A stretch of DNA of 64,000 nt from Actinomycetales bacterium. GTDB taxonomy: Bacteria > Actinomycetota > Actinomycetes > S36-B12 > UBA5976. Where the stretch lies: contig JAGWXT010000004.1 in the NCBI GenBank assembly GCA_018969715.1, positions 98,197-162,196 of the forward strand, read 5' to 3'. The notes beneath the pieces were generated by a model. It saw only the letters and a list, made by a program, of their open reading frames with translations. It was not told the origin of the DNA and did not search any database. The translations under genes and the position numbers were made by a program. Positions 50,933-62,605 of the stretch are shown here, one piece after another (the first letter of the stretch is position 1; the number at the start of each line of letters is the position of its first letter).

Positions 50933-52108
50933 TCAGGCACGCGGCAACCCGAGCAGGTGATCAATGAGGAGCTGATCGAGTCGCTCATTGACGTACGACC
51001 GCGCCGCCAACTGCTCGGGGTCGGCTGGCTCGGCGAGCAGCGCCGCGGCAGCCGTTGGCGTGTACGCCCCCACCGACTCCTCGGCGAGCTCCCCCGCCCC
51101 AGCCGCTGCCAGCGCTGCCACCACCGCCGGATCGGCGTCGAACTCGCGGGCCGCAGCGGCGAGGGCGAGGTAGGTGCGCATCGACCCGCGCGCGAACTCC
51201 CAGATCCCATCCCCCCACTCATTGCGGTACGGCCGCGAGTCGAAGTGCTTGGTGCCCGTGTAGCCGCTGGTCTCGAGCAGGCGCACGAGCAGGAAGTTCT
51301 CCTTGATGCCCTCCGAGCCGAACCGGAAGTCCTGGTCGTAGCGACCGATCTTCTGGTCGTTCAGGTCAATATGGAAGAGCTTGCCCTGCCACAAGGCCTG
51401 GCCGATCCCCTGATGGAAGGACAGTCCAACCATCGTCTCGTGGGCGACCTCGGGATTCACTCCCACCATGTCCGGTTGGTCGAGGGTCGTGATGAAGGCC
51501 AGGGCGTGCCCGATGGTGGGCAGGAAGGTGTCGCCGCGGGGCTCATTCGGCTTGGGCTCAATGGCGAACCGCATGGGATACCCCCGGTCGCGCACGTACC
51601 CGCACAGGAAGTTCACCGCCTCGGCATAGCGCGCGAGGGCATCCTGCGGACGCTTCGCCGCACCGCACTCAACGCCCTCGCGGCCCCCCCACAGCACGTA
51701 TACGGGCGCCCCCAGCGAGGCGCCCAGGTCAATGCCGCGCATCGCCTTGGCAAGGGCATGGCGACGAACGCCACGGTCATTGCTGGTGAAGGCCCCGTCC
51801 TTGAAGCAGGGGTGGGTGAACAGGTTGGTCGTGGCCATGGTGACCCGAACACCGGTGGCGTCCAGGGCGGATCGGAACTCGGCCAGGACGCGCTCGGCCT
51901 CCGCCGCACTGCTGCCCGGTGGGATCAGGTCATCGTCATGGAAGGACACCCCCGCCGCGCCGACCCTGCCCAGACCACGGACGAACTCTGCCGGCGCAAC
52001 TGGCGGGCGAGTCGGGTCACCGAAGGCATCGCGGCCGACGTTGCCGATCGTCCACAGGCCGAAGGCGAAGTTGTCAGCCGGCACTGGATCGAGCCGCCGG
52101 TCGGCCAT
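50933..52108 (-). CDS. xylA: Xylose isomerase
   Basis: 391 aa, class I actinobacterial type, converting D-xylose to D-xylulose. Catalytic His region [12 protein letters not shown], metal ligands in [25 protein letters not shown] and [11 protein letters not shown], and [25 protein letters not shown] stands 7 nt before the ATG at 52108. C-terminal Ala-rich tail normal for the group. Confidence 0.97.
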   Translation of the reverse strand: MADRRLDPVPADNFAFGLWTIGNVGRDAFGDPTRPPVAPAEFVRGLGRVGAAGVSFHDDDLIPPGSSAAEAERVLAEFRSALDATGVRVTMATTNLFTHPCFKDGAFTSNDRGVRRHALAKAMRGIDLGASLGAPVYVLWGGREGVECGAAKRPQDALARYAEAVNFLCGYVRDRGYPMRFAIEPKPNEPRGDTFLPTIGHALAFITTLDQPDMVGVNPEVAHETMVGLSFHQGIGQALWQGKLFHIDLNDQKIGRYDQDFRFGSEGIKENFLLVRLLETSGYTGTKHFDSRPYRNEWGDGIWEFARGSMRTYLALAAAAREFDADPAVVAALAAAGAGELAEESVGAYTPTAAAALLAEPADPEQLAARSYVNERLDQLLIDHLLGLPRA

Positions 52109-52191
52109 TCATCCACCTCCTGCCTCGTGTCGACCGTCGCCGGGGCGGATTCCCGCCGGCTGACGCTGATTGGTGCCTCAGGCAACATATC

Positions 52192-52234
52192 CGGTCACAG
52201 CCCCGCAGGTGGCCGTTGTGACCGAATTGTGACC
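52192..52234. promoter_or_regulatory. Half-sites GGTCAC/GTGACC upstream of xylA
   Basis: CGGTCACA at 52192-52199 and TGTGACCG at 52217-52224 are inverted, and TGTGACC recurs at 52228-52234, 11 bases on. The GGTCAC/GTGACC core also forms the arms of the 43-bp repeats before xylF, suggesting the same regulator. Remainder of the 170-nt xylA-xylB gap has no other element I can name. Confidence 0.4.
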
Positions 52235-52278
52235 TCCGCCGCGGCAGATGCGACCAGCCGCAGCCCGGAAGACTGCAT

Positions 52279-53751
52279 TCAGCGGGGGTGGAGGCGATCC
52301 CGTGCCTGGGCGTACTGCTCCCTCACCCGTCCGATGGGCATGGGATCAAGGCTCACCGGGTCGCCGGTCGTCCCCCAGTCCGGTGGCGGGATGACCCCGC
52401 TGACGGCCCAGGCCGCCTGTCGGGCTGCGCCATCGGCAACGTACTCCGCCGGCGGCGGCACGATGACCGGCACATTGACGACGGTGCGCGCAACCTCCTG
52501 CACCGCCGGGGAGGCGGCGGCCCCGCCGATGAGGAGGATCCGCTCCACCGCCACTCCCTGGGCAATGAGAGCATCGACGGCGTCGGCCAGCCCGCACAAC
52601 ATGCCCTCCACTGCCGCGCGCGCGATCATCGCCGGCGTCAGCGTCTCGCGAGTGAGCCCGAAGAGGGTGCCGGTGGCATCGGGGAGGTTGGGCGTGCGCT
52701 CACCGTCGAGGTACGGCAGCAGCACGCAGCCACCGGCACCGGCAGGTGCGCTGAGGGCCGCCGCCGCCAACTGGGGCTGATCCAGTCCGAGCAGTTCCGC
52801 GGTCGCATCGAGCACCCGCGCGGCATTCAGCGTGCACACCAGCGGCAGGAATCCACCAGTAGCGTCGGCGAAGCCCGCGACCGCACCCGATGGATCCTGC
52901 GTTGGGGTGCCGCTGACCGCGTAGGCCGTGCCAGATGTGCCCAACGAGACCACAACATCCCCGGTGCGAGCCCCTGTTCCGAGGGCCGCCGCCATGTTGT
53001 CCCCCGTCCCCGCACTGAGCGGCACCCCGTCGAGCAACCCATCAGCGAGGTCGGTCCGAGCGATCACGCCCGCGTGCGCTGCCGGATCCACCACACGGGG
53101 CAGGTCGAGATCCCATGCCCGGTCACCGATGGCCAGTGCGAGCAGCTCCCGGTCGTAGGTTGCGCTGACCGGGTCGAAGTAGCCGGTGCCGCTGGCATCC
53201 CCGCGGTCGGTGGTCGGCGGATCGACGCGCGGCGCACCGTTTGTACTCAGATGGGGTGATGCGAGGCACGCGGTGAGCCAGTCATGGGGAAGGCACAGGC
53301 CACGGGTTGCGGCGAGAGCGACTGGGTCGTGCTCCGCCACCCAGCGGGCCTTGGCGACGGTGAACGCGGCCACGGGCACGGACCCACATCGCTGCGCCCA
53401 CATGGCCGGGCCACGGGCCTCCGCGACCAGCGACGCCGCCGCGGCGGCCGCGCGGGTGTCATTCCATAGCAGCGCCGCGCGGGTGAGCTCCCCATCCGCC
53501 CCCAGCATGACGAGGCCGTGCTGCTGTGCCGCCACACCCAGACCGGTCACCGGCCGACCGGCGGTCCGCAGGATGCCCGTGAGCTCCGCAACGGCCTGCG
53601 TAAGGGCCGACCACCACTCGCGCGGGTCGACCTCGGTGCCCGGCGGGTGGGGCCGCCGGGCCTCGCCGATGAGCACCCCCGTCTCCAGGTCGCGAACAAC
53701 GACCTTGACCGACTGGGTACTGGAGTCAACCCCGACGACGAGGCCGCTCAC
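52279..53751 (-). CDS. xylB: Xylulokinase
   Basis: 490 aa FGGY carbohydrate kinase, phosphorylating D-xylulose. LVVGVDSSTQSVKVVVRDL (phosphate-1), GLGVAAQQHGLVMLG, ALLWNDTRAAA, the GTGDNMAAALGTGARTGDVV segment, and ILLIGGAAASPAVQEVA (adenosine motif). GTG start with GGAGCGG upstream, 24 nt after the lipoprotein stop. First xylose enzyme gene of the minus-strand run xylB-xylA-xylF-xylG-xylH-regulator. Confidence 0.94.
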   Translation of the reverse strand: MSGLVVGVDSSTQSVKVVVRDLETGVLIGEARRPHPPGTEVDPREWWSALTQAVAELTGILRTAGRPVTGLGVAAQQHGLVMLGADGELTRAALLWNDTRAAAAAASLVAEARGPAMWAQRCGSVPVAAFTVAKARWVAEHDPVALAATRGLCLPHDWLTACLASPHLSTNGAPRVDPPTTDRGDASGTGYFDPVSATYDRELLALAIGDRAWDLDLPRVVDPAAHAGVIARTDLADGLLDGVPLSAGTGDNMAAALGTGARTGDVVVSLGTSGTAYAVSGTPTQDPSGAVAGFADATGGFLPLVCTLNAARVLDATAELLGLDQPQLAAAALSAPAGAGGCVLLPYLDGERTPNLPDATGTLFGLTRETLTPAMIARAAVEGMLCGLADAVDALIAQGVAVERILLIGGAAASPAVQEVARTVVNVPVIVPPPAEYVADGAARQAAWAVSGVIPPPDWGTTGDPVSLDPMPIGRVREQYAQARDRLHPR

Positions 53752-53775
53752 CGTCCGCTCCGCGGGTGGCGCAGG

Positions 53776-54390
53776 CTACGGCGCCACTGCGTCGGCGGAG
53801 AAGTCCATGACGACCGTCCCCTCACCCGCCGGGGAGCACACGAGGATCGCCTCGTACTCGGCACTGGTGAGTGGGTACTCAAGCCCGGACCCCTCGTAAC
53901 CTGAGACCTCGCCGAGGGTCCAGCCGCCGGCAGTCAGCTCACCGGTCAGCGCCTCGCAGACGTCGGTCGCCTCGCCCTGGCCCTCCACGATCCAACTGGC
54001 CCGCACCGACTGGCCGTCGTTGACGACGTCGGCGGACAGGTACGAACCGGGGGCGAAATCGGGGATGGCTGCCGGCCACGCAGGCGGGGTCTCACCGGCC
54101 TCGCTGGTGGAGAAGCAGGCGGGGTTGCCCTCGTCATCCTGCAGGGCGTACTGGCCCTCAGGGCACTCAGTCCCCGCAGACAGGCCGAAGTCCTCGTTCT
54201 CCGGCAGCGCGATCCCGCCCTCCTGCCCCGCGGGCGTCGGCGCACCGCCGCAGGCCGCGATGAGCGCGAACAGGCTTGCCACGGCGAGGGCACGACCGGC
54301 GCGCACGGCGCGGTGGGAAGCCTGGGGAGCAGGGGACACACGGCCTCGGCGGGCTGGATCAGCCGGACGGGCATCTGGGTGAGCGGTCAT
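53776..54390 (-). CDS. Putative lipoprotein, unknown function
   Basis: 204 aa. A 27-residue Arg/Pro-rich start precedes the hydrophobic segment and lipobox LFALIAACGG, with the lipid Cys at about 45; a start nearer this signal (a GTG before RAGRALAV) is possible. The mature part is acidic with four cysteines (TECPEGQYA, NPACFST, TDVCEALTG, ILVCSPAG), likely two disulfides. No family recognised. Sits between acnA (46 nt upstream) and xylB (24 nt downstream) on the same strand. Confidence 0.7.
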   Translation of the reverse strand: MTAHPDARPADPARRGRVSPAPQASHRAVRAGRALAVASLFALIAACGGAPTPAGQEGGIALPENEDFGLSAGTECPEGQYALQDDEGNPACFSTSEAGETPPAWPAAIPDFAPGSYLSADVVNDGQSVRASWIVEGQGEATDVCEALTGELTAGGWTLGEVSGYEGSGLEYPLTSAEYEAILVCSPAGEGTVVMDFSADAVAP

Positions 54391-54436
54391 GGCGGCAGTC
54401 AACCACACCCGGCGGCCGCGCCCAATGCGCCCGGGC

Positions 54437-57079
<2,643 letters not shown>

Positions 57080-57086
57080 GTCGACA

Positions 57087-57092
57087 AGCCTA
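57087..57092 (-). promoter_or_regulatory. Candidate -10 box, leaderless acnA
   Basis: TAGGCT, 7 nt, ATG 57079; same pattern as alaS. No Shine-Dalgarno seen before the ATG. Confidence 0.4.
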
Positions 57093-57119
57093 GCCTCGGC
57101 GGGGGCCGCCAGGGCGACG

Positions 57120-59090
57120 TCAGGCTGATGTGCGGCCGTCGTCGATGCGCTCACTTGAGGCCAACTGCCAGGGCACGCTCACCATCATCACCCCCGGCGT
57201 GAAGAGCAATCGGGCCTTGAGCCGCAGGGCCGACTGGTTGTGCAGAATGTGCTCCCACCAGTGCCCCACGACGTACTCGGGCACGAACACCGTCACCAGG
57301 TCCCGCGGACTGCGCCGGCGCAGGCCGCGCACGTAGTCGACTACCGGACGGGTGATCTCGCGGTAGGGCGAGTCAAGGACGCGGATCGGCACCGCAATGC
57401 CACGGCGATCCCACTCCGCGAGCAACCGCTGCGTCTCGATCGGATCGATGTTGACGGTGACCGCCTCGAGCACGCTCGGACGGGTGGCCTGCGCGTACGC
57501 CAGCGCGCGCAGGGTGGGCTTGTGGATGCCGGACACCAGGACGATCGCATGGATTCTGCTGGGCAGGGTGACGCGCTCATCAGGTGCCGGGCTCAACTCG
57601 ACGGCGACCCGCTGGTAGTGGCGTTGGATCCCGGCCATCAGCAGCATGAGCAGCGGGATCGCGACGATGACCAGCCAGGCCCCGCGGGTGAACTTGCTTG
57701 CCAGCACGATCACCAGCACGGCCGTCGTCACGGTGGCGGCGAGGACGCTGATGGTGCGGGAGCGGCGGGCTCGCGCCGCCTGCGCGCGAGTCCCTTCCCG
57801 GATGACCCGCGTCCAGTGCCGGGTCATGCCGATCTGGCTGAGGGAGAAGGCGGTGAAGACCCCGACGATGTAGAGCTGGATCAGTTGATTGACGCTCGCA
57901 TCGAAGGCGTACACCAGTGCGATCGCCGCAACCGACAGCAGGATGATGCCGTTGCTGTAGGCAAGCCGATCGCCGCGGGTGCGCATCTGCCGCGGCAGGT
58001 GACTGTCCTCGGCGAGGACGGACGCAAGCACGGGAAACCCGTTGAAGGCGGTATTCGCCGCGAGGACGAGGATGAGCGCGGTGGCCAACCCGACGCCGAG
58101 GGCGAGGATGGGCGCATTGCTGAACACTGCATCGGCAACCTGCACGATGACCGTCTTCGGGACGGTGCCCGGGGGAAGGTCGGTGAAGCTCGCGGGGTCC
58201 TCGGCCACCTGCACCCCCGTCCAGCGGGCCAGTGCGGTGATCGACAGCAGCATCCCGCCGGAGAGCAGGCCGAGCATCAGCAGGGTGGTGGCCGCATTGC
58301 GGGACTTGGGCGGCCGGAAGGCAGGAACGCCATTGCTGATGGCCTCGACGCCGGTCAGGGCGGTGGTGCCGGCGGCGAAGGCGCGTGCCAGCAGGAACAC
58401 CACCGCGAACCCGGTGAAGGACTGCTCGGCGACGAGCGTCCAGTCCGCGCTCTCCGCTCGCATCGGGGTGCCACCGGCGCCGCGCAGGATCGCGTACCCG
58501 ACCATCCCGAACACCGCAACGATGAAGGCATAGGTCGGGATCGCGAAGAGGGTGCCCGACTCTCGCACCCCGCGCAGGTTCATCAGCGTCAGCGCCACGA
58601 TCAGTGCCACGGCCACCCCGATGCGGTGGTCGTTGAACCAGGGCACCGAGGAGGCGAGGTTGGCGGTCGCGGCACTGATCGACACCGCCACGGTGAGCAC
58701 GTAGTCGATGAGCAACGCCGCCGCGACCACCAAACTCGGGTAGCGACCCAGGTTGCCGCGGACGACCTCGTAATCGCCCCCGCCACCGGGGTAGGCGTGG
58801 ACATTCAGCCGGTAGGCCGCGACCACGAAGCCCAGCACGACGACCACCGCCACGGCCACCCAGAGGGAGTAGGCGAAGAAGGCCAGCCCCCCGATGCTGA
58901 GGACGGTAAGGATCTCCTGGGTGGCGTAGGCATTGGACGACAGCGCATCGCTGGCGAAGACAGGCAGCGCCACTCGCTTGGGAAGCAGCGTGTGGCTGAT
59001 GCGCTCAGTGCGGACCGCCCGGCCCAGCATCAGCCGCTTGACCCCCGCGACGAGGCCAATCACGCCGACCCACCTGCCGAGCGCCCACAC
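57120..59090 (-). CDS. APC-family permease, KimA-like potassium transporter
   Basis: 656 aa with about twelve membrane helices and a soluble C-terminal domain of about 150 residues ([40 protein letters not shown]). [20 protein letters not shown] and [20 protein letters not shown] are characteristic of this actinobacterial APC group, which includes KimA-type K+ importers. Divergent from ceoB/ceoC, K+-channel NAD-binding regulators, a fixed arrangement in actinobacteria that supports K+ transport. GTG start at 59090, directly after a 15-bp inverted repeat. Confidence 0.85.
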   Translation of the reverse strand: MWALGRWVGVIGLVAGVKRLMLGRAVRTERISHTLLPKRVALPVFASDALSSNAYATQEILTVLSIGGLAFFAYSLWVAVAVVVVLGFVVAAYRLNVHAYPGGGGDYEVVRGNLGRYPSLVVAAALLIDYVLTVAVSISAATANLASSVPWFNDHRIGVAVALIVALTLMNLRGVRESGTLFAIPTYAFIVAVFGMVGYAILRGAGGTPMRAESADWTLVAEQSFTGFAVVFLLARAFAAGTTALTGVEAISNGVPAFRPPKSRNAATTLLMLGLLSGGMLLSITALARWTGVQVAEDPASFTDLPPGTVPKTVIVQVADAVFSNAPILALGVGLATALILVLAANTAFNGFPVLASVLAEDSHLPRQMRTRGDRLAYSNGIILLSVAAIALVYAFDASVNQLIQLYIVGVFTAFSLSQIGMTRHWTRVIREGTRAQAARARRSRTISVLAATVTTAVLVIVLASKFTRGAWLVIVAIPLLMLLMAGIQRHYQRVAVELSPAPDERVTLPSRIHAIVLVSGIHKPTLRALAYAQATRPSVLEAVTVNIDPIETQRLLAEWDRRGIAVPIRVLDSPYREITRPVVDYVRGLRRRSPRDLVTVFVPEYVVGHWWEHILHNQSALRLKARLLFTPGVMMVSVPWQLASSERIDDGRTSA

Positions 59091-59094
59091 CGAT

Positions 59095-59109
59095 CGCCGG
59101 TAACCGGCG
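59095..59109. promoter_or_regulatory. Inverted repeat between the permease and ceoB
   Basis: CGCCGGT, one base, ACCGGCG, 4 nt before the permease GTG. It could be an operator for the divergent K+-uptake genes. For ceoB, a TACCGT box at about 59171-59176 is a weak -10 candidate. Confidence 0.35.
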
Positions 59110-59205
59110 CACCCACCACGACGGAGGATCGTACGCCGCTACCGGGCGACGCAGGACACTCTGGGCCGACTACCGTTATCGGGGCCAGCGGCGAAGGGGT
59201 TGCGG

Positions 59206-59901
59206 ATGCATGTGGTGATCATGGGCTGCGGACGGGTGGGTGCCGCGCTCGCGATCACGCTCATCGGTCGTGACCATTCGGTGGCGGTCATCGATCGCGA
59301 TCCGGCCGCGTTCCGTCGCCTCGGGACGGATTTCCCCGGGCAGACCGTCGAAGGGATGGGCTTCGATCGCGACACCCTCCGTCGTGCGGGGGTGACGCAG
59401 GCCGGTGCTCTGGCCGCGGTGTCCAGCGGTGACAACTCCAACATCCTCACCGCACGGGTGGCCCGCGAGACCTTCGGAGTCGCCAATGTCGTCGCCCGCA
59501 TCTACGACCCGCGCCGCGCGGTGATCTACGAGCGGCTGGGCATCCCCACCGTCGCCTCGGTTGCCTGGACGACCGATCAGGTGCTGCGCCGGCTGCTCCC
59601 CCTGGGTGCCAGCGAGCAGTGGCGCGATCCCAGTGGCGGCTTCGTCCTCGCCGAGGTCCACCTGAACCCGCAGTGGGTGGGCCGGCGCGTGGGGGAGCTC
59701 GCGGAGACCGCCGGGGCGCGGATCGCCCTGCTCAGCAGGTTCGGACAGGGCCTGCTGCCCGATCGGGACACCATCGTGCAGGAGAACGACCTCGTCTACG
59801 CCCTGTTCCCGGCGGGTGCCGCCGCCGACGTTGCGGCCGCCTTCGATCGCGGCCCCGGTGGCGAGGATGCGGACGCTCCGTCACGGGAGGACGGGAGATG
59901 A
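59206..59901 (+). CDS. ceoB: TrkA-family K+-uptake regulator CeoB
   Basis: 231 aa RCK protein. Rossmann motif VIMGCGRVGAALAITL near the N-terminus, VAVIDRDPAAFRRL, then a TrkA-C domain (VLAEVHLNPQWVGRRVGELA). Binds NAD(H) and regulates a K+ transporter at the membrane. ATG 59206 preferred over TTG 59200 since GAAGGGG has 6-nt spacing to it. ATGA overlap with ceoC, the paralogue. Confidence 0.92.
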   Translation: MHVVIMGCGRVGAALAITLIGRDHSVAVIDRDPAAFRRLGTDFPGQTVEGMGFDRDTLRRAGVTQAGALAAVSSGDNSNILTARVARETFGVANVVARIYDPRRAVIYERLGIPTVASVAWTTDQVLRRLLPLGASEQWRDPSGGFVLAEVHLNPQWVGRRVGELAETAGARIALLSRFGQGLLPDRDTIVQENDLVYALFPAGAAADVAAAFDRGPGGEDADAPSREDGR

Positions 59902-60599
59902 GGGTCGTCATCGTCGGCGCCGGCCAAGTTGGCCGGGCGATCGCGGGGGACCTGCTCGCCAGTGGCCATGAGGTGGCACTGCTCGACCGGGATCCGGCGG
60001 CAGTCAAGCCGGATCGCCTGACCTCGGCGGCCTTCCTGGTGGGGGACGCCTGTGAGATCGACACCCTGGAGCGCGCCGATCTTCCCACCGCAGACGTGGT
60101 GGTGGCGGCCACCGGCGATGACAAGGTCAACCTTGTCGTCGCCCTGCTGGCCAAGACCGAGTACGGGGTTCCCCGGGTGGTCGCTCGCGTCAACCATCCG
60201 AAGAACGAGTGGATGTTCGACGAGTCCTGGGGCGTCGACGTCGCGGTTTCGACCCCGCGGATGCTCACCGCCCTGGTGGAGGAGGCGGTCAGCGTGGGCG
60301 ATCTGGTGCGGCTGATGACGTTCCGGCATGGTGGGGCCGACCTGGTGGAACTCACCTTGCCAACCGACTGCGATGTGGTCGGCCGGCGGGTCGATCAGGT
60401 TGCGTGGCCTGCGGACACCGCACTGGTGGCGATCCTCCGCGATGGACGGGTGCTGACCCCGTCTGGGGATCACGCCCTGGAGGCCGGCGATGAACTGATC
60501 TTCGTGGCTACCCCGGAGCAGGAGGCGGCGCTGGCTCACTGCCTGGGCGGTCGGCTGGCGGCGATGAGCGAACCACCGGAGACAGCAGCCGGTAGGTGA
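59898..60599 (+). CDS. ceoC: TrkA-family K+-uptake regulator CeoC
   Basis: 233 aa RCK protein: VVIVGAGQVGRAIAGDLLAS, VALLDRDPAAV, FLVGDACEIDTLERADL, ARVNHPKNEWMF and TrkA-C domain ADLVELTLPTDCDVVGRRVD. Pairs with CeoB. The last 14 codons lie in the first copy of the 64-bp direct repeat, so its C-terminus is shared with the repeat at the far side of the FkbM cassette. Confidence 0.92.
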   Translation: MRVVIVGAGQVGRAIAGDLLASGHEVALLDRDPAAVKPDRLTSAAFLVGDACEIDTLERADLPTADVVVAATGDDKVNLVVALLAKTEYGVPRVVARVNHPKNEWMFDESWGVDVAVSTPRMLTALVEEAVSVGDLVRLMTFRHGGADLVELTLPTDCDVVGRRVDQVAWPADTALVAILRDGRVLTPSGDHALEAGDELIFVATPEQEAALAHCLGGRLAAMSEPPETAAGR

Positions 60600-60620
60600 T
60601 CCACGCGGCAAGCAGGAACA
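60557..60620. repeat. 64-bp direct repeat, left copy
   Basis: Identical to 61555-61618 over 64 bases. Covers the 3' end of ceoC and 21 bases past its stop. The reverse strand of this copy would encode the C-terminus of the DUF3159 protein (AAWITYRLLSPVVRSSPP). Confidence 0.97.
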
Positions 60621-60736
60621 TCCTTGAGTTGCTGCGCAGGGTTCCTGTGCTTCGGTGTCGCGGGCACTGCAATGGCTGCTGAGCTTGGAGGTCATGTCGG
60701 CCCGGTGGTGGCACCAGAACCGCTCGAAGGGAGCGG

Positions 60737-61438
60737 CTAGGTAGCGAACTGGGGCACTCTGGGAAGAAAGAGGACATCCGCCCACCAGAGGAACCCGAGC
60801 CGGTTGAAGTGACGATAGAAGCCAGCGAGAAAGAATCCTGCGGTGTCCATGTATGCAACGATGTCCGCGAAGGAGTTTTGATCCCTATAGAAGGCATGGA
60901 AGTTCGCTTCGACAAGCACAGCGCCAATCCGTCCGGCGCGAAACAGCGGCTCGGCAGAACGAATCACGCGCAGGTCCGCCCCTTGCGCATCGGACTTCAG
61001 CAGTCCCACTCGCGCCACTCCGACCGCATCGACATAGGCGGTTATCGAGGTACATCGAACCTCAATCGATGACTTGTAGGTGGCCCAGGTCGATGTCTGG
61101 TGGGGGATCGGCATGAGCAAACTGGAGCCCGCATCACCGACCTGAACATGAAACTCGGTGGATGTCTCATACGGGACATCGTCGACAGCCATTGGCACGG
61201 GCCTGAGGGCAGGCCACGAACCGGCTGCAGCTGTCAGCAACGCGAACGAGTCCGGAACCGGTTCAAACGCATGCACCGCTACGTCAATCCGCGACATCAG
61301 CCTTTGGGCGAATTCTCCGTGGTGGGCACCGATGTCCAGAACAACGTCACCCGCGGTCAGCACCCGGGAGAGATCCGCTAGGAGTTCGCGGTCGGCGACG
61401 TCATCCAAGCCCTCGCTTAGGTTTGTTGCCTGACTCAT
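60737..61438 (-). CDS. FkbM-family methyltransferase, in a repeat-flanked cassette
   Basis: 233 aa SAM-dependent methyltransferase. SAM motif VVLDIGAHHGEFAQRLMSRI near residue 32; FEPVPDSFALLTAA, CTSITAYVDAVGVARVGLLK, LLKSDAQGADLRVIR and IGAVLVEANFHAFYRD are FkbM features. Such enzymes O-methylate sugars or small molecules. Base composition is visibly poorer in G+C than its neighbours. GGAGG 7 nt before the ATG. No recombinase or partner gene lies inside the 934-nt cassette; the remaining 116 nt on each side are noncoding, and I see no homology between them. Confidence 0.85.
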   Translation of the reverse strand: MSQATNLSEGLDDVADRELLADLSRVLTAGDVVLDIGAHHGEFAQRLMSRIDVAVHAFEPVPDSFALLTAAAGSWPALRPVPMAVDDVPYETSTEFHVQVGDAGSSLLMPIPHQTSTWATYKSSIEVRCTSITAYVDAVGVARVGLLKSDAQGADLRVIRSAEPLFRAGRIGAVLVEANFHAFYRDQNSFADIVAYMDTAGFFLAGFYRHFNRLGFLWWADVLFLPRVPQFAT

Positions 61439-61547
61439 TAATTGCCTCCATTCCGTGAGTCAAGATCGAAGGAAGCGCCAGTGGATCGTAGCGACCACGT
61501 AGGCATGCAGCGAGTTGCCATGATGCCGACTGTGATGGCGGCCCCAC

Positions 61548-62207
61548 CTAGGGCGGCGGCGATGAGCGAACCACCGGAGACAGCAGCCGGTAGGTGATCC
61601 ACGCGGCAAGCAGGAACAGCGGCCAGCCCATGATGAGTCGGGCGGTGCCCAGCGCCGCGAGCGCGCCGAGAAGGTAGAGCGGGCCCTGCACGGCGATGCG
61701 GGCGAAGAAGACACCCACCCACACCCAGGACGCCGCGGCATAGGCCCGCGCCCGTCGCGGATCCCGCCGCCAGCCGGTCGCATCCCCGATCAGGAACCCC
61801 ACGGCGTAGCCGAGGATCGGCCGCCCGATGAGGACGGAGACGAGGAACACGCTGCCGTAAGCGATATTGGTGAGCAGGCCGGGAAGGAAGTAGTTCGTCG
61901 CCTCTCCCGTGCGCCAGGCGATGAACGCCGCGATCCCGACGCCCACGAACCCGGCCAGCGCCTGGGTCAGGGGCTGCCGGCGGACCAGTCGCAGGATCGC
62001 GACGAGGGCACCGGTGAGCAGCGCGGCGAACAGCGCGGCGAGCAGCCGCGAGGTGGCGAGGAACACGATGAGGAAGACCGCAGCTGGCAGGGAGGAATCG
62101 AGGATCCCGCGCCAGCCGCCGAGCGCGCGCGCCAGCAGCACCCGCTCCTCCGACAATGCCGCCGGGGAGCGGGTGTCGGCGGGGTCGCCAACAGGCTGCT
62201 CACTCAT
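61548..62207 (-). CDS. DUF3159 membrane protein
   Basis: 219 aa with about five membrane helices, e.g. PAAVFLIVFLATSRLLAALF, LTNIAYGSVFLVSVLIGRPI and RLIMGWPLFLLAAWITYRLL. Conserved in actinobacteria beside an OB-fold gene, function unknown. ATGA overlap with the OB-fold gene fixes the ATG at 62207. The right 64-bp repeat covers the last about 21 codons; the stop (TAG 61550-61548) comes from the cassette side. The same frame in the left copy continues to 60508, so insertion probably shortened this protein. Confidence 0.82.
   Translation of the reverse strand: MSEQPVGDPADTRSPAALSEERVLLARALGGWRGILDSSLPAAVFLIVFLATSRLLAALFAALLTGALVAILRLVRRQPLTQALAGFVGVGIAAFIAWRTGEATNYFLPGLLTNIAYGSVFLVSVLIGRPILGYAVGFLIGDATGWRRDPRRARAYAAASWVWVGVFFARIAVQGPLYLLGALAALGTARLIMGWPLFLLAAWITYRLLSPVVRSSPPP
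61555..61618. repeat. 64-bp direct repeat, right copy
   Basis: Perfect match to 60557-60620. Lies within the DUF3159 coding region, up to 7 bases from its stop. Together the copies bound a 934-nt insert. Confidence 0.97.
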
Positions 62208-62605
62208 GGGCGTCGCGGGCGGCGGTCGGTGGGCACCGCTGACGGCTCCCCAGCGAGCAGCGTGTAGATCGGGTTGTAGAGCGTGGCCCCGCGCGCAGTC
62301 CGCATCACCCGACCCTCGGCCCGCACCCACCGTCCAGTGTCGATACCGCGGATGAGTCGTCGGCCAAGCCAGATCAGCGTGACCATGCCCTGACCGTCAT
62401 CAATGTCGACCTCGAAGGCCGCGGTTGCGCCACGGGGCCGCAGGACGAGGGACTGGACGCGCCCGGTGACCACCGTCCACTCCCCCGCAGTGCGGCGGGT
62501 GGTCGGTGGGCCCGGTGGCGCACCAGGGGCGCCAGTCGGGAGGGTCGATACCCCCGGCAGGTCGCGCACCCCCGTGGGCGTCGTTGCCGCGTCGAGAGTG
62601 GTCAT
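62204..62605 (-). CDS. OB-fold nucleic-acid-binding protein
   Basis: 133 aa. Disordered first about 38 residues, then an OB fold: WTVVTGRVQSLVLRPRG, FEVDIDDGQGMVTLIWLGRR, RGIDTGRWVRAEGRV. In mycobacteria the homologue lies in the same ceoC-DUF3159-OB-DUF3710-dut order. ATG coupled to DUF3710 stop. Function unknown beyond the fold. Confidence 0.82.
   Translation of the reverse strand: MTTLDAATTPTGVRDLPGVSTLPTGAPGAPPGPPTTRRTAGEWTVVTGRVQSLVLRPRGATAAFEVDIDDGQGMVTLIWLGRRLIRGIDTGRWVRAEGRVMRTARGATLYNPIYTLLAGEPSAVPTDRRPRRP

Noticed and set aside
60621..60736. Transposase remnant beside the FkbM gene
   Set aside because: Translations of both strands show no transposase or integrase motif, and no terminal inverted repeats were found.
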